The translations under genes and the position numbers were made by a program. Below are positions 1 to 5,501 of a stretch of 41,233 bases of DNA, in pieces; position 1 is the stretch's first letter; every line of letters starts with the position of its first letter. The stretch lies in contig CALXRX010000013.1 in the NCBI GenBank assembly GCA_944390975.1, positions 1 to 41,233 on the forward strand, read 5' to 3'. A model generated the notes under the pieces. That model was not told where the DNA came from. It was given only the letters and a program-made list of their open reading frames with translations, and made no database searches. The DNA is from an uncultured Clostridia bacterium. GTDB taxonomy: Bacteria > Bacillota > Clostridia > TANB77 > CAG-508.

Positions 1-57
1 TTTTTTCTCCCCAATTTTTAAAAGTGAATACTTATTTTTATATTTTCCTGTCAATAA
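1..57. other. Non-coding left edge abutting truncated gene
   Basis: This T-rich stretch has stops in the reading frame of the adjoining carboxypeptidase (19-21, 25-27, 55-57). None of the three forward frames encodes the expected N-terminal part of that enzyme. Homology starts abruptly just after position 57. It may be a chimeric contig end or a real junction; the sequence alone cannot decide. Confidence 0.5.
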
Positions 58-915
58 GGAACAGAGGGAGATGCTGCTGTAGCTTTAGCAGAGCATGTTG
101 GTGGAAGTATAGAAGGATTTGCAGAAATGATGAATAATAAAGCAAAAGAACTAGAACTAGTAAATACAAACTTTGTTACACCACATGGGTTAGATGAAGA
201 AACACATTATACAAGTGCATACGAACTTGCTAAAATTACAGACTATGCACTTAACAATAAAAAGTTTTCCACAATTGTGAATACTAAAAGTACAACAATA
301 CATATAAATGGATATGCAAAAACAATAAACAACACAAATGAGTTATTAGGAAATCTAAATGGAGTAGATGGAGTAAAAACAGGATTTACAAATAATGCAG
401 GTAGATGCCTTGTAACATCCACTACAAGAAATGGACATCAAATAATATGTGTTGTACTAGGTGCAGACACTAAAAATATAAGAACAAAGGATAGTATAAA
501 ATTAATAGAATATACATTTTCAAATTTTGAATATGTAAATATAAAAGAAAAGATAGAAAATAAGTTTAATGAATGGAAGCAAGATAATATTAATAATATA
601 AACATTATAAAAGGAAAAACGCAAACACCAAAAATAGAATTAGAAACAATTAAGTATGAAGAAATTCCAATAAATAAAAATGATGTAAAAGATATAGAAA
701 TAGAAATAAAATGTAAAAACACATTACAAGCACCTATATTACAAGATGAAATAATAGGAAATGTAGTAGTAAAGGTAAAAGATGAAGTTATTAGTACAGT
801 TAATATAAAAATTAGTGAACAAATACAAAAAAAGGGTATACAAGACTATATTAATCAACTATTATCAAACTATAATTTATATATAAACATGGGCTTAAGA
901 AATATTAAAGTATAA
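58..915 (+). CDS. D-alanyl-D-alanine carboxypeptidase (DacF/PBP5 type), 5'-truncated
   Basis: This is the C-terminal part of a serine-type D,D-carboxypeptidase (peptidase S11), which trims the terminal D-Ala from peptidoglycan stem peptides outside the membrane. The readable frame starts with GDAAVALAEHVGG, which follows the SxN motif in intact enzymes. The third active-site motif KTG lies at 376-384 (VKTGFTNNAGRCLV). A PBP5-type C-terminal beta domain follows, with a final amphipathic stretch (YINQLLSNYNLYINMGLR) of the kind that anchors these enzymes to the membrane. The catalytic SxxK and most of the SxN motif are missing, so this fragment cannot be active. The first ATG in frame is at 124 and ATG 127 follows, but both lie inside the conserved domain, so neither is a real start. 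The family call is secure; the exact paralogue is not. Confidence 0.85.
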   Translation, partial: GTEGDAAVALAEHVGGSIEGFAEMMNNKAKELELVNTNFVTPHGLDEETHYTSAYELAKITDYALNNKKFSTIVNTKSTTIHINGYAKTINNTNELLGNLNGVDGVKTGFTNNAGRCLVTSTTRNGHQIICVVLGADTKNIRTKDSIKLIEYTFSNFEYVNIKEKIENKFNEWKQDNINNINIIKGKTQTPKIELETIKYEEIPINKNDVKDIEIEIKCKNTLQAPILQDEIIGNVVVKVKDEVISTVNIKISEQIQKKGIQDYINQLLSNYNLYINMGLRNIKV

Positions 916-981
916 GAAAAAAGAAAGTTTTGTTTCATAAAGTAGTAAAAATAGAGGTTTTTATAACATTTTGTAAACTTA

Positions 982-1011
982 TTGCAAAATATCGAGGATT
1001 AATGCTATAAT
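982..1011 (+). promoter_or_regulatory. SigA-type promoter, extended -10
   Basis: TTGCAA at 982-987 and TATAAT at 1006-1011 are separated by 18 bp. A TGC directly before the -10 makes it an extended -10. It lies about 90 bp before the small membrane protein gene and should drive it. Confidence 0.6.
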
Positions 1012-1099
1012 AAAACAAAATCAATACTTAATATAAGTATTATTAATAATGCATGAGTTAGAATAACTATAAAATTATAATCATTTGAAAGGAGAAAAA

Positions 1100-1438
1100 A
1101 TGAATAAAAAATTAGGAATAGTAATATTTATAATAATAGTAATTATACTACTAGGGTGTATTATTTTTAGTAAAATATTTAATAAAGAATTAATAAAATC
1201 TGGTAATAATGTTTATGATGCTTCTGACTCTAAAATAAATCAGGGCAAAAACTCAGAAGATGAAAGAGAAATATACAACGAAATAAAAAAAGCAAATCAA
1301 GAAGCTGAAAAAATAAAAGAATCAAATTCAAATGAAATTTCAGAAGAAGAAAAACAACAATTGAAAGAAGAAATAAACCAAATAGAGACAGATTTAAAAG
1401 AAGCACTGCCAAACAATATTAATTACAATGAAAGATAG
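1100..1438 (+). CDS. Small membrane-anchored or lipoprotein with charged coiled coil
   Basis: This is a 112-residue protein of unknown function. Residues 5-24 are strongly hydrophobic (IVIFIIIVIILLGCIIF) and contain LLGC, which could be a lipobox, so it may be a lipoprotein or a single-pass membrane protein. The rest (about residues 40-110) is Lys/Glu/Asn-rich and predicted by eye to be helical coiled coil (SEEEKQQLKEEINQIETDLKEAL). ATG 1100 is chosen over the upstream TTG at 1085 because AAAGGAG at 1088-1094 sits at proper distance from it. It has its own promoter and no operon partner. I do not recognise the family. Confidence 0.7.
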   Translation: MNKKLGIVIFIIIVIILLGCIIFSKIFNKELIKSGNNVYDASDSKINQGKNSEDEREIYNEIKKANQEAEKIKESNSNEISEEEKQQLKEEINQIETDLKEALPNNINYNER

Positions 1439-1476
1439 AAATTCATGTAAAATAGTAAAAGTTCTTCATATGTTAC

Positions 1477-1508
1477 TTGACTTCTTATAGTTTTTTTGGT
1501 ATTATAAT
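1477..1508 (+). promoter_or_regulatory. Promoter for the tRNA pair
   Basis: TTGACT at 1477-1482 is followed by TATTAT at 1500-1505 (17 bp spacer), overlapping TATAAT at 1503-1508. It lies about 30 bp before tRNA-Gly. Confidence 0.55.
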
Positions 1509-1534
1509 ACTGTTGTTAAAAACTTGTGAAACTT

Positions 1535-1610
1535 GCGAAAGTAGCTCATCTGGTAGAGCGTCGCCTTGCCAAGGCGAAGGTAGCGGGTTCGAGCCCCGTC
1601 TTTCGCTCCA
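1535..1610 (+). tRNA. tRNA-Gly(GCC)
   Basis: The cloverleaf is complete. The acceptor stem GCGAAAG pairs with CTTTCGC. The D arm is GCTC/GAGC. The anticodon stem TCGCC/GGCGA holds loop TTGCCAA with anticodon GCC. The T arm contains GGTTCGAGCC, and CCA is encoded at 1608-1610. Confidence 0.97.
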
Positions 1611-1668
1611 AATTTTAATTATAAAATTTGGTACTATTTATAGAAATACAACATATATTAAATTATAC

Positions 1669-1742
1669 GGCGATATAGCCAAGTGGTAAGGCACGAGTCT
1701 GCAAAACTCTGATCCCCGGTTCGAATCCGGGTGTCGCCTCCA
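1669..1742 (+). tRNA. tRNA-Cys(GCA)
   Basis: The acceptor stem GGCGATA pairs with TGTCGCC (one G-U). The D arm is GCC/GGC. Anticodon loop CTGCAAA gives anticodon GCA. The T arm is CCCGGTTCGAATCCGGG, and CCA is encoded at 1740-1742. It is probably co-transcribed with tRNA-Gly 58 bp upstream. Confidence 0.97.
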
Positions 1743-1748
1743 ACAAAA

Positions 1749-1790
1749 AAAGCGAGAAAACGTTGAAATATCAATATTTTCTTGCTTTTT
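1749..1790 (+). terminator. Rho-independent terminator of the tRNA operon
   Basis: The stem AAAGCGAGAAAA (1749-1760) pairs with TTTTCTTGCTTT (1777-1788, one G-T pair) and merges into a T run. It begins 6 bp after the tRNA-Cys CCA. Confidence 0.8.
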
Positions 1791-1847
1791 ATATACTGTT
1801 TATATAAAAAATGAAAAAATTTGTTTCGTGAATTTTGTTGTGTTCGC

Positions 1848-1876
1848 TTGAAATAAGAAAAAAATTGTTGTATAGT
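1848..1876 (+). promoter_or_regulatory. Promoter of the small toxin-like ORF
   Basis: TTGAAA (1848-1853), a 17-bp spacer and TATAGT (1871-1876). The expected transcription start is near 1883, exactly where the left inverted-repeat arm begins. Confidence 0.65.
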
Positions 1877-1915
1877 ATTTATCATAGGAAATGAGAATAA
1901 GCAGATGTGGTTTTG

Positions 1916-1948
1916 CCGCCCAATTACGATACATCGTAGGAAAGGCGG
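1916..1948 (+). promoter_or_regulatory. 5'-UTR hairpin occluding the toxin-like SD
   Basis: CCGCC (1916-1920) can pair with GGCGG (1944-1948), which is part of the Shine-Dalgarno region. This stem encloses a second hairpin, TACGAT/ATCGTA (1925-1930 and 1933-1938). SD occlusion of this sort is typical of type I toxin mRNAs. Confidence 0.55.
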
Positions 1949-1957
1949 GTGGTGTTT

Positions 1958-2071
1958 ATGGTTAAAGTAATACTATTTTTAATAATATCATTAATGTTTT
2001 CTTTAACATTAAACGTTGCCTTGATGTCAGTTCTGTATATGAACTGGGTCGATAAGCAACTACATAAATAA
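1958..2071 (+). CDS. 37-residue hydrophobic peptide, candidate type I toxin
   Basis: The ORF encodes MVKVILFLIISLMFSLTLNV followed by about 17 residues ending in NWVDKQLHK. That is a hydrophobic N-terminal segment of roughly 29 residues with a short polar, charged C terminus, the architecture of small membrane-acting type I toxins in Bacillota (Fst/TxpA/BsrG-like in layout; I do not claim sequence homology). The SD region GGCGGGTGGTG ends 4 nt before ATG 1958. Promoter, SD-occluding hairpin, terminator and a convergent small RNA frame it. The peptide is too short for most gene callers. An alternative is a small regulatory or membrane peptide that is not toxic. Confidence 0.55.
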   Translation: MVKVILFLIISLMFSLTLNVALMSVLYMNWVDKQLHK

Positions 2072-2073
2072 AA

Positions 2074-2112
2074 AAACTCACATCTGTTCTTTGCAAGGTA
2101 GATGTGAGTTTT
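2074..2112. terminator. Bidirectional terminator shared by toxin-like mRNA and antisense RNA
   Basis: AAACTCACATCT (2074-2085) pairs perfectly with AGATGTGAGTTT (2100-2111), with a 14-nt loop. A T run follows on the plus strand, and a longer one on the minus strand (A run 2070-2076). It begins 3 nt after the stop codon of the 37-residue ORF. Convergent transcripts ending here would be fully complementary over this stem-loop. Confidence 0.8.
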
Positions 2113-2159
2113 CTCAATATATCTGGCAAAACCACGTTTGTGGATTTGTCATTTCCTAT
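2074..2159 (-). ncRNA. Candidate antitoxin small RNA, convergent to the toxin-like mRNA
   Basis: A consensus minus-strand promoter (2166-2194) would start an RNA of about 86 nt near 2159, ending at the bidirectional terminator. It carries the ATAGGAAATGA head, a small hairpin CCAC-AAAC-GTGG, the GGTTTTGCC block and the terminator stem. No ORF with an SD is evident in it. The layout (convergent, overlapping at the 3' end) matches known type I antitoxins such as RatA, SR4 and RNA II of par. The call is inference from arrangement. Confidence 0.55.
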
Positions 2160-2165
2160 ATCTAT

Positions 2166-2194
2166 ATTATACACAGAATCTTAGAAAATGTCAA
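2166..2194 (-). promoter_or_regulatory. Consensus SigA promoter of the antisense small RNA
   Basis: Read on the minus strand: TTGACA (2194-2189), a 17-bp spacer and TATAAT (2171-2166). It is one of the best promoter matches in the window. Confidence 0.75.
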
Positions 2195-2269
2195 ATAGAA
2201 AAATTATTAAGTTTTTAGTATGTGTTATATAAGTGAATTAAAAAATTTATGCTATCAAATAAAAAATTA

Positions 2270-2341
2270 TCATTTGACAAAATAAAAAAAGTCTGTATAA
2301 TAAAGATAGAAAATGAGAGCCACAGAAATGTGTTCTACCAT
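2270..2341 (-). other. Possible minus-strand mini-ORF with strong SD (23 codons)
   Basis: On the minus strand, GGAGGTGGTG (2355-2346) lies 4 nt before ATG 2341. The ORF reads MVEHISVALIFYLYYTDFFY and three more residues. The SD-to-ATGG context resembles that of the 37-residue ORF at 1958, so this may be a decayed or second toxin gene antisense to the small RNA starting near 2307. No convincing minus-strand promoter was seen. It may instead be only the complement of an RNA evolved to block such an SD. Confidence 0.3.
2274..2301 (+). promoter_or_regulatory. Strong promoter of a second small RNA
   Basis: TTGACA (2274-2279), a 16-bp spacer and TATAAT (2296-2301). Both boxes are perfect. No ORF with an SD follows for 200 bp, so it most likely drives a non-coding RNA. 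Confidence 0.7.
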
Positions 2342-2400
2342 ATAGCACCACCTCCATTCTCACAGTCAAAACTGTGTATGTAAAGTGGTAGCTTTTGAAA
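2307..2400 (+). ncRNA. Candidate small RNA complementary to toxin-like SD and start codon
   Basis: The RNA would begin near 2307 with ATAGAAAATGAGA, close to the head shared by the two transcripts at 1884-2159, followed by a CACA-GAAA-TGTG hairpin. Segment 2337-2353 can pair with 1947-1962 of the upstream small-ORF mRNA: 16 pairs with one bulged U (2343) and two G-U pairs, covering both SD and AUG. A second hairpin, CACAGT/ACTGTG, follows around 2370-2385. The 3' end is not defined because no clear U-run terminator was seen. Confidence 0.5.
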
Positions 2401-2422
2401 AATGTTATTTTAAATTTATTTA

Positions 2423-2450
2423 TTGCAATTTATCTAAAATATGATATACT
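2423..2450 (+). promoter_or_regulatory. Promoter, extended -10
   Basis: TTGCAA (2423-2428), a 16-bp spacer and TATACT (2445-2450), preceded by TGA. It is positioned for the gene at 2502. Confidence 0.55.
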
Positions 2451-2501
2451 TTAGTAAATTGTAACTCATAAAAGTAAATTATTAGAAAGAAGGAAATATA
2501 T

Positions 2502-2912
2502 ATGAAAATATTAATTATTTGTAGTAAAGCATTTTATAAAAATATCCCACCAATTAAAGAAAAATTAGAAGAATTAGGGCATGAAATAACACTTCCAAAT
2601 TCATATCATAATCCACAAGCAGAAAAAGAAAGTTGGGATTTAGGAGAAAAGGAACATTCAGAATTTAAAGCAAGAATGTTTAAACAAAGTGAAGAGACTA
2701 TTAAAAAAATGGATGCAGTGTTAACTTTAAATTTTGATAAAAATGGGCAAAAAAATTATATAGGTGGAGCAACATTTTTAGAATTATATGAGGCATTTAA
2801 GGAGAACAAAAAGATATATTTATATAATGATATACCTGAAGGAATGCTATATGATGAAATACAAGGTTTTTTACCAATTGTAATACATGGAAAAATAGAT
2901 TTAGTAAAATAA
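2502..2912 (+). CDS. Nucleoside 2-deoxyribosyltransferase-like protein
   Basis: A 136-residue soluble protein with a Rossmann-like start (MKILIICSKAFYKNIPPIKE). DAVLTLNFDKNG at about residues 70-81 is followed by GGATFLELYEAFKENKKIYL at about 88-107. That pairing of a polar strand end with a Gly-rich helix start is seen in small nucleoside deoxyribosyltransferase-like and related hypothetical proteins, which act on nucleoside or nucleotide N-glycosidic bonds. The length fits those single-domain proteins. The SD AGAAAGGA lies upstream of ATG 2502, and it appears monocistronic. I assign the fold family with moderate confidence; enzyme activity is not established. Confidence 0.6.
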   Translation: MKILIICSKAFYKNIPPIKEKLEELGHEITLPNSYHNPQAEKESWDLGEKEHSEFKARMFKQSEETIKKMDAVLTLNFDKNGQKNYIGGATFLELYEAFKENKKIYLYNDIPEGMLYDEIQGFLPIVIHGKIDLVK

Positions 2913-3003
2913 CTATATCAAAATATTGAACTTTAATATTCAAGAATATTAATATATTAAAAACTAACAGAAATAATAATTATTTTGAAGGATGAAAAAA
3001 TCT

Positions 3004-3126
3004 ATGGGAATAAAACAAGAAAATGAAATAACAGTTAAGTTAAAATGTAAAATATTAGAAGATAAAGGTTTTAAATTTCTTTGTAAAAAAGACAGAAATA
3101 GAATTAGAAAAAATAATATTATGTAA
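3004..3126 (+). pseudogene. Remnant of a CYTH-domain protein
   Basis: A 40-codon frame reads MGIKQENEITVKLKCKILED and continues GFKFLCKKD before drifting into basic, asparagine-rich residues and a stop. ENEITVKLK resembles the ExExK-like first strand of CYTH/thiamine-triphosphatase-type domains, and the GFKFL part resembles the following helix and strand. The domain is normally about 180 residues, so only its start survives, apparently with an internal deletion. GAAGGA lies 11 nt upstream. It could also be a chance small ORF. Confidence 0.3.
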
Positions 3127-3130
3127 AAAT

Positions 3131-3169
3131 AAAGAAGTAGAAAAGTGTATAAAACTTTTCTACTTCTTT
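3131..3169. terminator. Terminator between convergent genes
   Basis: A 16-bp perfect stem, AAAGAAGTAGAAAAGT (3131-3146) and its complement (3154-3169), with a 7-nt loop. It lies between plus-strand transcription from 2502 and the minus-strand gene ending at 3219, so it can serve both. Confidence 0.75.
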
Positions 3170-3218
3170 AACTATGTAATTAAATTTCTTTAAACTAAAA
3201 GCTGTTCAATCTTTTTAT

Positions 3219-5066
3219 CTAATTTTTCTTATCCTTTTGTAATTCAGCAAATCTTTTAATTTTCATAGTAGTTGTTTTTTCAAATTCATCCTTCTTAATT
3301 TCAAGTTTTTTAATAGCCTTGTAAGAAGTAAGTTTTTTATTTACTTTTTTAATTTCATCCCAAATTATTTTATAAATTTGTTCATCTGTTAAATCTTTTC
3401 CGTATTTTTCTTCTAACTTTTCATAATTTGGAATAACCTTAACTGAAATAATTAATTCCTTAGAGCCTGCTTCTTCTTTTCCATATACCATACATTCTGC
3501 TATTTCTTCAATATTTCCAAGCATTAACTCAATTTCTTCAGGATAGATATTTTTACCATTTTGCGTAACAATTACATTTTTGCTTCTACCAGTAATAAAT
3601 AAAAATCCATCTTCATCAAGATAACCTACGTCACCTGAATTAAACCATCTTTCACCATTTTCTTCATGAATTACTTCTTTAGTAGCTTCCTCATCTTCAT
3701 AATATCCAAGCATTAAAGTATCACTCTTAATGTATACTTCACCTTCACCATTTTCATTAGGGAAAGGAATTTTTAATTCTGCACAAGTAACAGCCTTTCC
3801 AGCAGAGCCAACTTTAGGATCAAACTCAGGTGTTAAAGCAGCAATTGGAGCAGTTTCTGTTAATCCATAACCTTGTAAAAAAGAAATTCCTATATCTTGT
3901 ACCCATTTTCCAACTTTTGCATCAATTGGAGCAGCCGCAGAAACTATAATTCTAATTTTTCCACCTAAATTATCATATATTTCTTTGAAAACTTTTCTTT
4001 TAATATCTACATTAACACCTTTTAAAGCATTTGTAAGATGAATCATAGATTTAACCAATTTATCTTTTTTGCTTTTTACAATATTGTCATTTATTTTTTT
4101 GTATAAATTCTCTACTAATAGAGGAACAGCAAGCATTGCAGTAGGATGTGTCTCTTTTAAATTTGGAACAATATGTTTTAAACCTTCACATACTGCAATT
4201 GAAGCACCAACAGACATTGGTAACAAAAAGCCTATACTAGATTCATATGTGTGATGTAAAGGTAAAACAGAGAAAAATCTATCATTATGATCTAGATACA
4301 CATAAGCACTAACAACATTTACATTTTGAGCCAAGTTTTTATTACATAGCATTACACCTTTAGCTTTTGAAGTAGTTCCAGATGTAAAAATTAAAACTTT
4401 AAATTCTTCTGGATCTATTTCTATTTTTATGTAACTGTCATCGCCAGATTCAACAATTCTCTTACCTTGTTCAATAATATAATTAGCACCAACATCTCTA
4501 TCTTGTATTCCTGCATCTGAATTCATTTCAATAAAATATTCTACTTCTGGTAAGTTATCTTTTACCTTTTTAATAACTTCCTTCTTTTTAGCAGAATAAA
4601 TAATAGCACTTGCTTTTGATCTTTTAATTACATTTTCTATTTCATTTGCTGGAAGTTCCTTATCTACGGGTACAGCAATTCCAGTTCCACATAGCATAGC
4701 CATATATGATACATACCAATGATATGTGTTTTCTCCAATAATTACTACACGTTTATCTTTTAAATTTAATATTTTATTAAGTCCAGTTCCAAGACCTATT
4801 ACATCTTGTCTAAAATTACTATATGTAATTTCTGTAAAAGGTGCTTTATGATCAAATTTTTCTAGTACAAAAACTTCTTTTTCATATTTCTTTGTAGATT
4901 CATCAAAAATCTCTTTTATAGTCTTATAGTTCTTAGTTTCATATTTGATATTCTTGTTTTTTTCTTTATGTTCCTCCAAAGTCATTTCTTCTATTTCAGA
5001 TATTCCATCCATTTTAAGTTTAGGAAATTTGAAATTTGGTAATTTAAAATCTTTTAATATTCTCAC
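3219..5066 (-). CDS. Long-chain acyl-CoA synthetase (AMP-forming)
   Basis: The enzyme activates a fatty acid to acyl-AMP and then to acyl-CoA (ANL adenylating superfamily). Clear motifs are the P-loop-like FTSGTTSKAKGVML (about residue 230), the A5 motif GYGLTETAP (about 400), the A7 motif NSGDVGYLDEDGFLFITGR (about 480) and, at its end, SKNVIVTQNGKNIYPEEIE. The C-terminal Lys of the A10 region falls near ETTTMKIKR at the end. Length, about 615 residues, is normal. GTG 5066 is preferred over ATG 5081: the ATG lies inside the strong SD GGGAGTGAT (5079-5071), which is spaced correctly for the GTG. The N terminus has a Pro/Lys/Phe-rich basic stretch (LPNFKFPKLK). It is monocistronic and convergent with the upstream plus-strand genes. 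Confidence 0.9.
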   Translation of the reverse strand: MRILKDFKLPNFKFPKLKMDGISEIEEMTLEEHKEKNKNIKYETKNYKTIKEIFDESTKKYEKEVFVLEKFDHKAPFTEITYSNFRQDVIGLGTGLNKILNLKDKRVVIIGENTYHWYVSYMAMLCGTGIAVPVDKELPANEIENVIKRSKASAIIYSAKKKEVIKKVKDNLPEVEYFIEMNSDAGIQDRDVGANYIIEQGKRIVESGDDSYIKIEIDPEEFKVLIFTSGTTSKAKGVMLCNKNLAQNVNVVSAYVYLDHNDRFFSVLPLHHTYESSIGFLLPMSVGASIAVCEGLKHIVPNLKETHPTAMLAVPLLVENLYKKINDNIVKSKKDKLVKSMIHLTNALKGVNVDIKRKVFKEIYDNLGGKIRIIVSAAAPIDAKVGKWVQDIGISFLQGYGLTETAPIAALTPEFDPKVGSAGKAVTCAELKIPFPNENGEGEVYIKSDTLMLGYYEDEEATKEVIHEENGERWFNSGDVGYLDEDGFLFITGRSKNVIVTQNGKNIYPEEIELMLGNIEEIAECMVYGKEEAGSKELIISVKVIPNYEKLEEKYGKDLTDEQIYKIIWDEIKKVNKKLTSYKAIKKLEIKKDEFEKTTTMKIKRFAELQKDKKN

Positions 5067-5301
5067 AAATATCACTCCCATTTAATTTTCTTAAATTATA
5101 TAGAAATTGCCTATATACACCTAATATTATGACATATTATTTAAAATTTGTAAATAATACTGAACAAGTATTCTAAGAAAGTAAGCCGAAAAATACATAT
5201 TAAATTAATTTGTGTAATACATTAAAATAAATTATAGAAACATTAAAATGTTAAAAAACCTTACGTATGTGCAAAAAATCCATAACATTTTACATAATTT
5301 G

Positions 5302-5330
5302 TTGAAAATATAACAAAAATGTTATATAAT
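5302..5330 (+). promoter_or_regulatory. Distal promoter of the thioester adhesin
   Basis: TTGAAA (5302-5307), a 17-bp spacer and TATAAT (5325-5330). The spacer contains ATAACA-AAAA-TGTTAT (5309-5324), a symmetric element that could be an operator. Initiation here gives a leader of about 165 nt. Confidence 0.6.
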
Positions 5331-5336
5331 TGTAAT

Positions 5337-5433
5337 GTAAGGGCTTTATTTAATTTGAAACATAAAAAATGTTCTTCCGTAGGGCGTTTTTCATAGGGTT
5401 AAAAAAGCCTAAAAAAGTTGGAAAAATATGCTA
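5337..5433 (+). other. Structured 5' leader before the adhesin gene
   Basis: GGGCTTT (5341-5347) can pair with AAAGCCT (5404-5410), closing a domain that holds ACAT-AAAAA-ATGT and the conspicuous runs CCGTAGGGCG and CATAGGG. I compared it by eye with c-di-GMP, preQ1, fluoride, SAM and purine riboswitch consensuses and saw no match. The rest of the 5082-5501 gap holds only AT-rich sequence and the two promoters listed. Confidence 0.3.
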
Positions 5434-5462
5434 TTGACATTAGAAAACAAGAAAAGTAGAAT
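5434..5462 (+). promoter_or_regulatory. Proximal promoter of the thioester adhesin
   Basis: TTGACA (5434-5439), a 17-bp spacer and TAGAAT (5457-5462), about 40 bp before the start codon. It would bypass the structured leader. Confidence 0.55.
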
Positions 5463-5501
5463 GTAAATAGTATTATTATATTTATAAGGAAGGTAAAAAT
5501 T

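Larger units (their letters stand above)
1884..2159. repeat. Inverted repeat at the 5' ends of two convergent transcripts
   Basis: The left arm (1884-1917) and right arm (2125-2159) carry the same two blocks in inverted order: ATAGGAAATGA (1884-1894 and complement of 2149-2159) and GTGGTTTTGCC (1907-1917 and complement of 2125-2135). The blocks are separated by 12-13 nt that differ. Each arm starts about 7 nt after a -10 box facing inward. The two convergent RNAs therefore begin with nearly the same head sequence. Confidence 0.8.

Noticed and set aside
1477..1689. Forward 70-codon ORF across the tRNA promoter and tRNA-Gly
   Set aside because: It overlaps a clear tRNA gene, has no SD and has no protein-like composition.
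1658..1885. Minus-strand 75-codon ORF over tRNA-Cys
   Set aside because: It is the antisense shadow of a tRNA and terminator.
1962..2174. Minus-strand 70-codon ORF opposite the 37-residue ORF
   Set aside because: No SD, it would cross the bidirectional terminator, and most of it lies beyond the expected end of the small RNA.
5337..5433. Known c-di-GMP, preQ1 or fluoride riboswitch
   Set aside because: By eye the conserved core motifs of these classes are absent; kept only as an unassigned structured leader.
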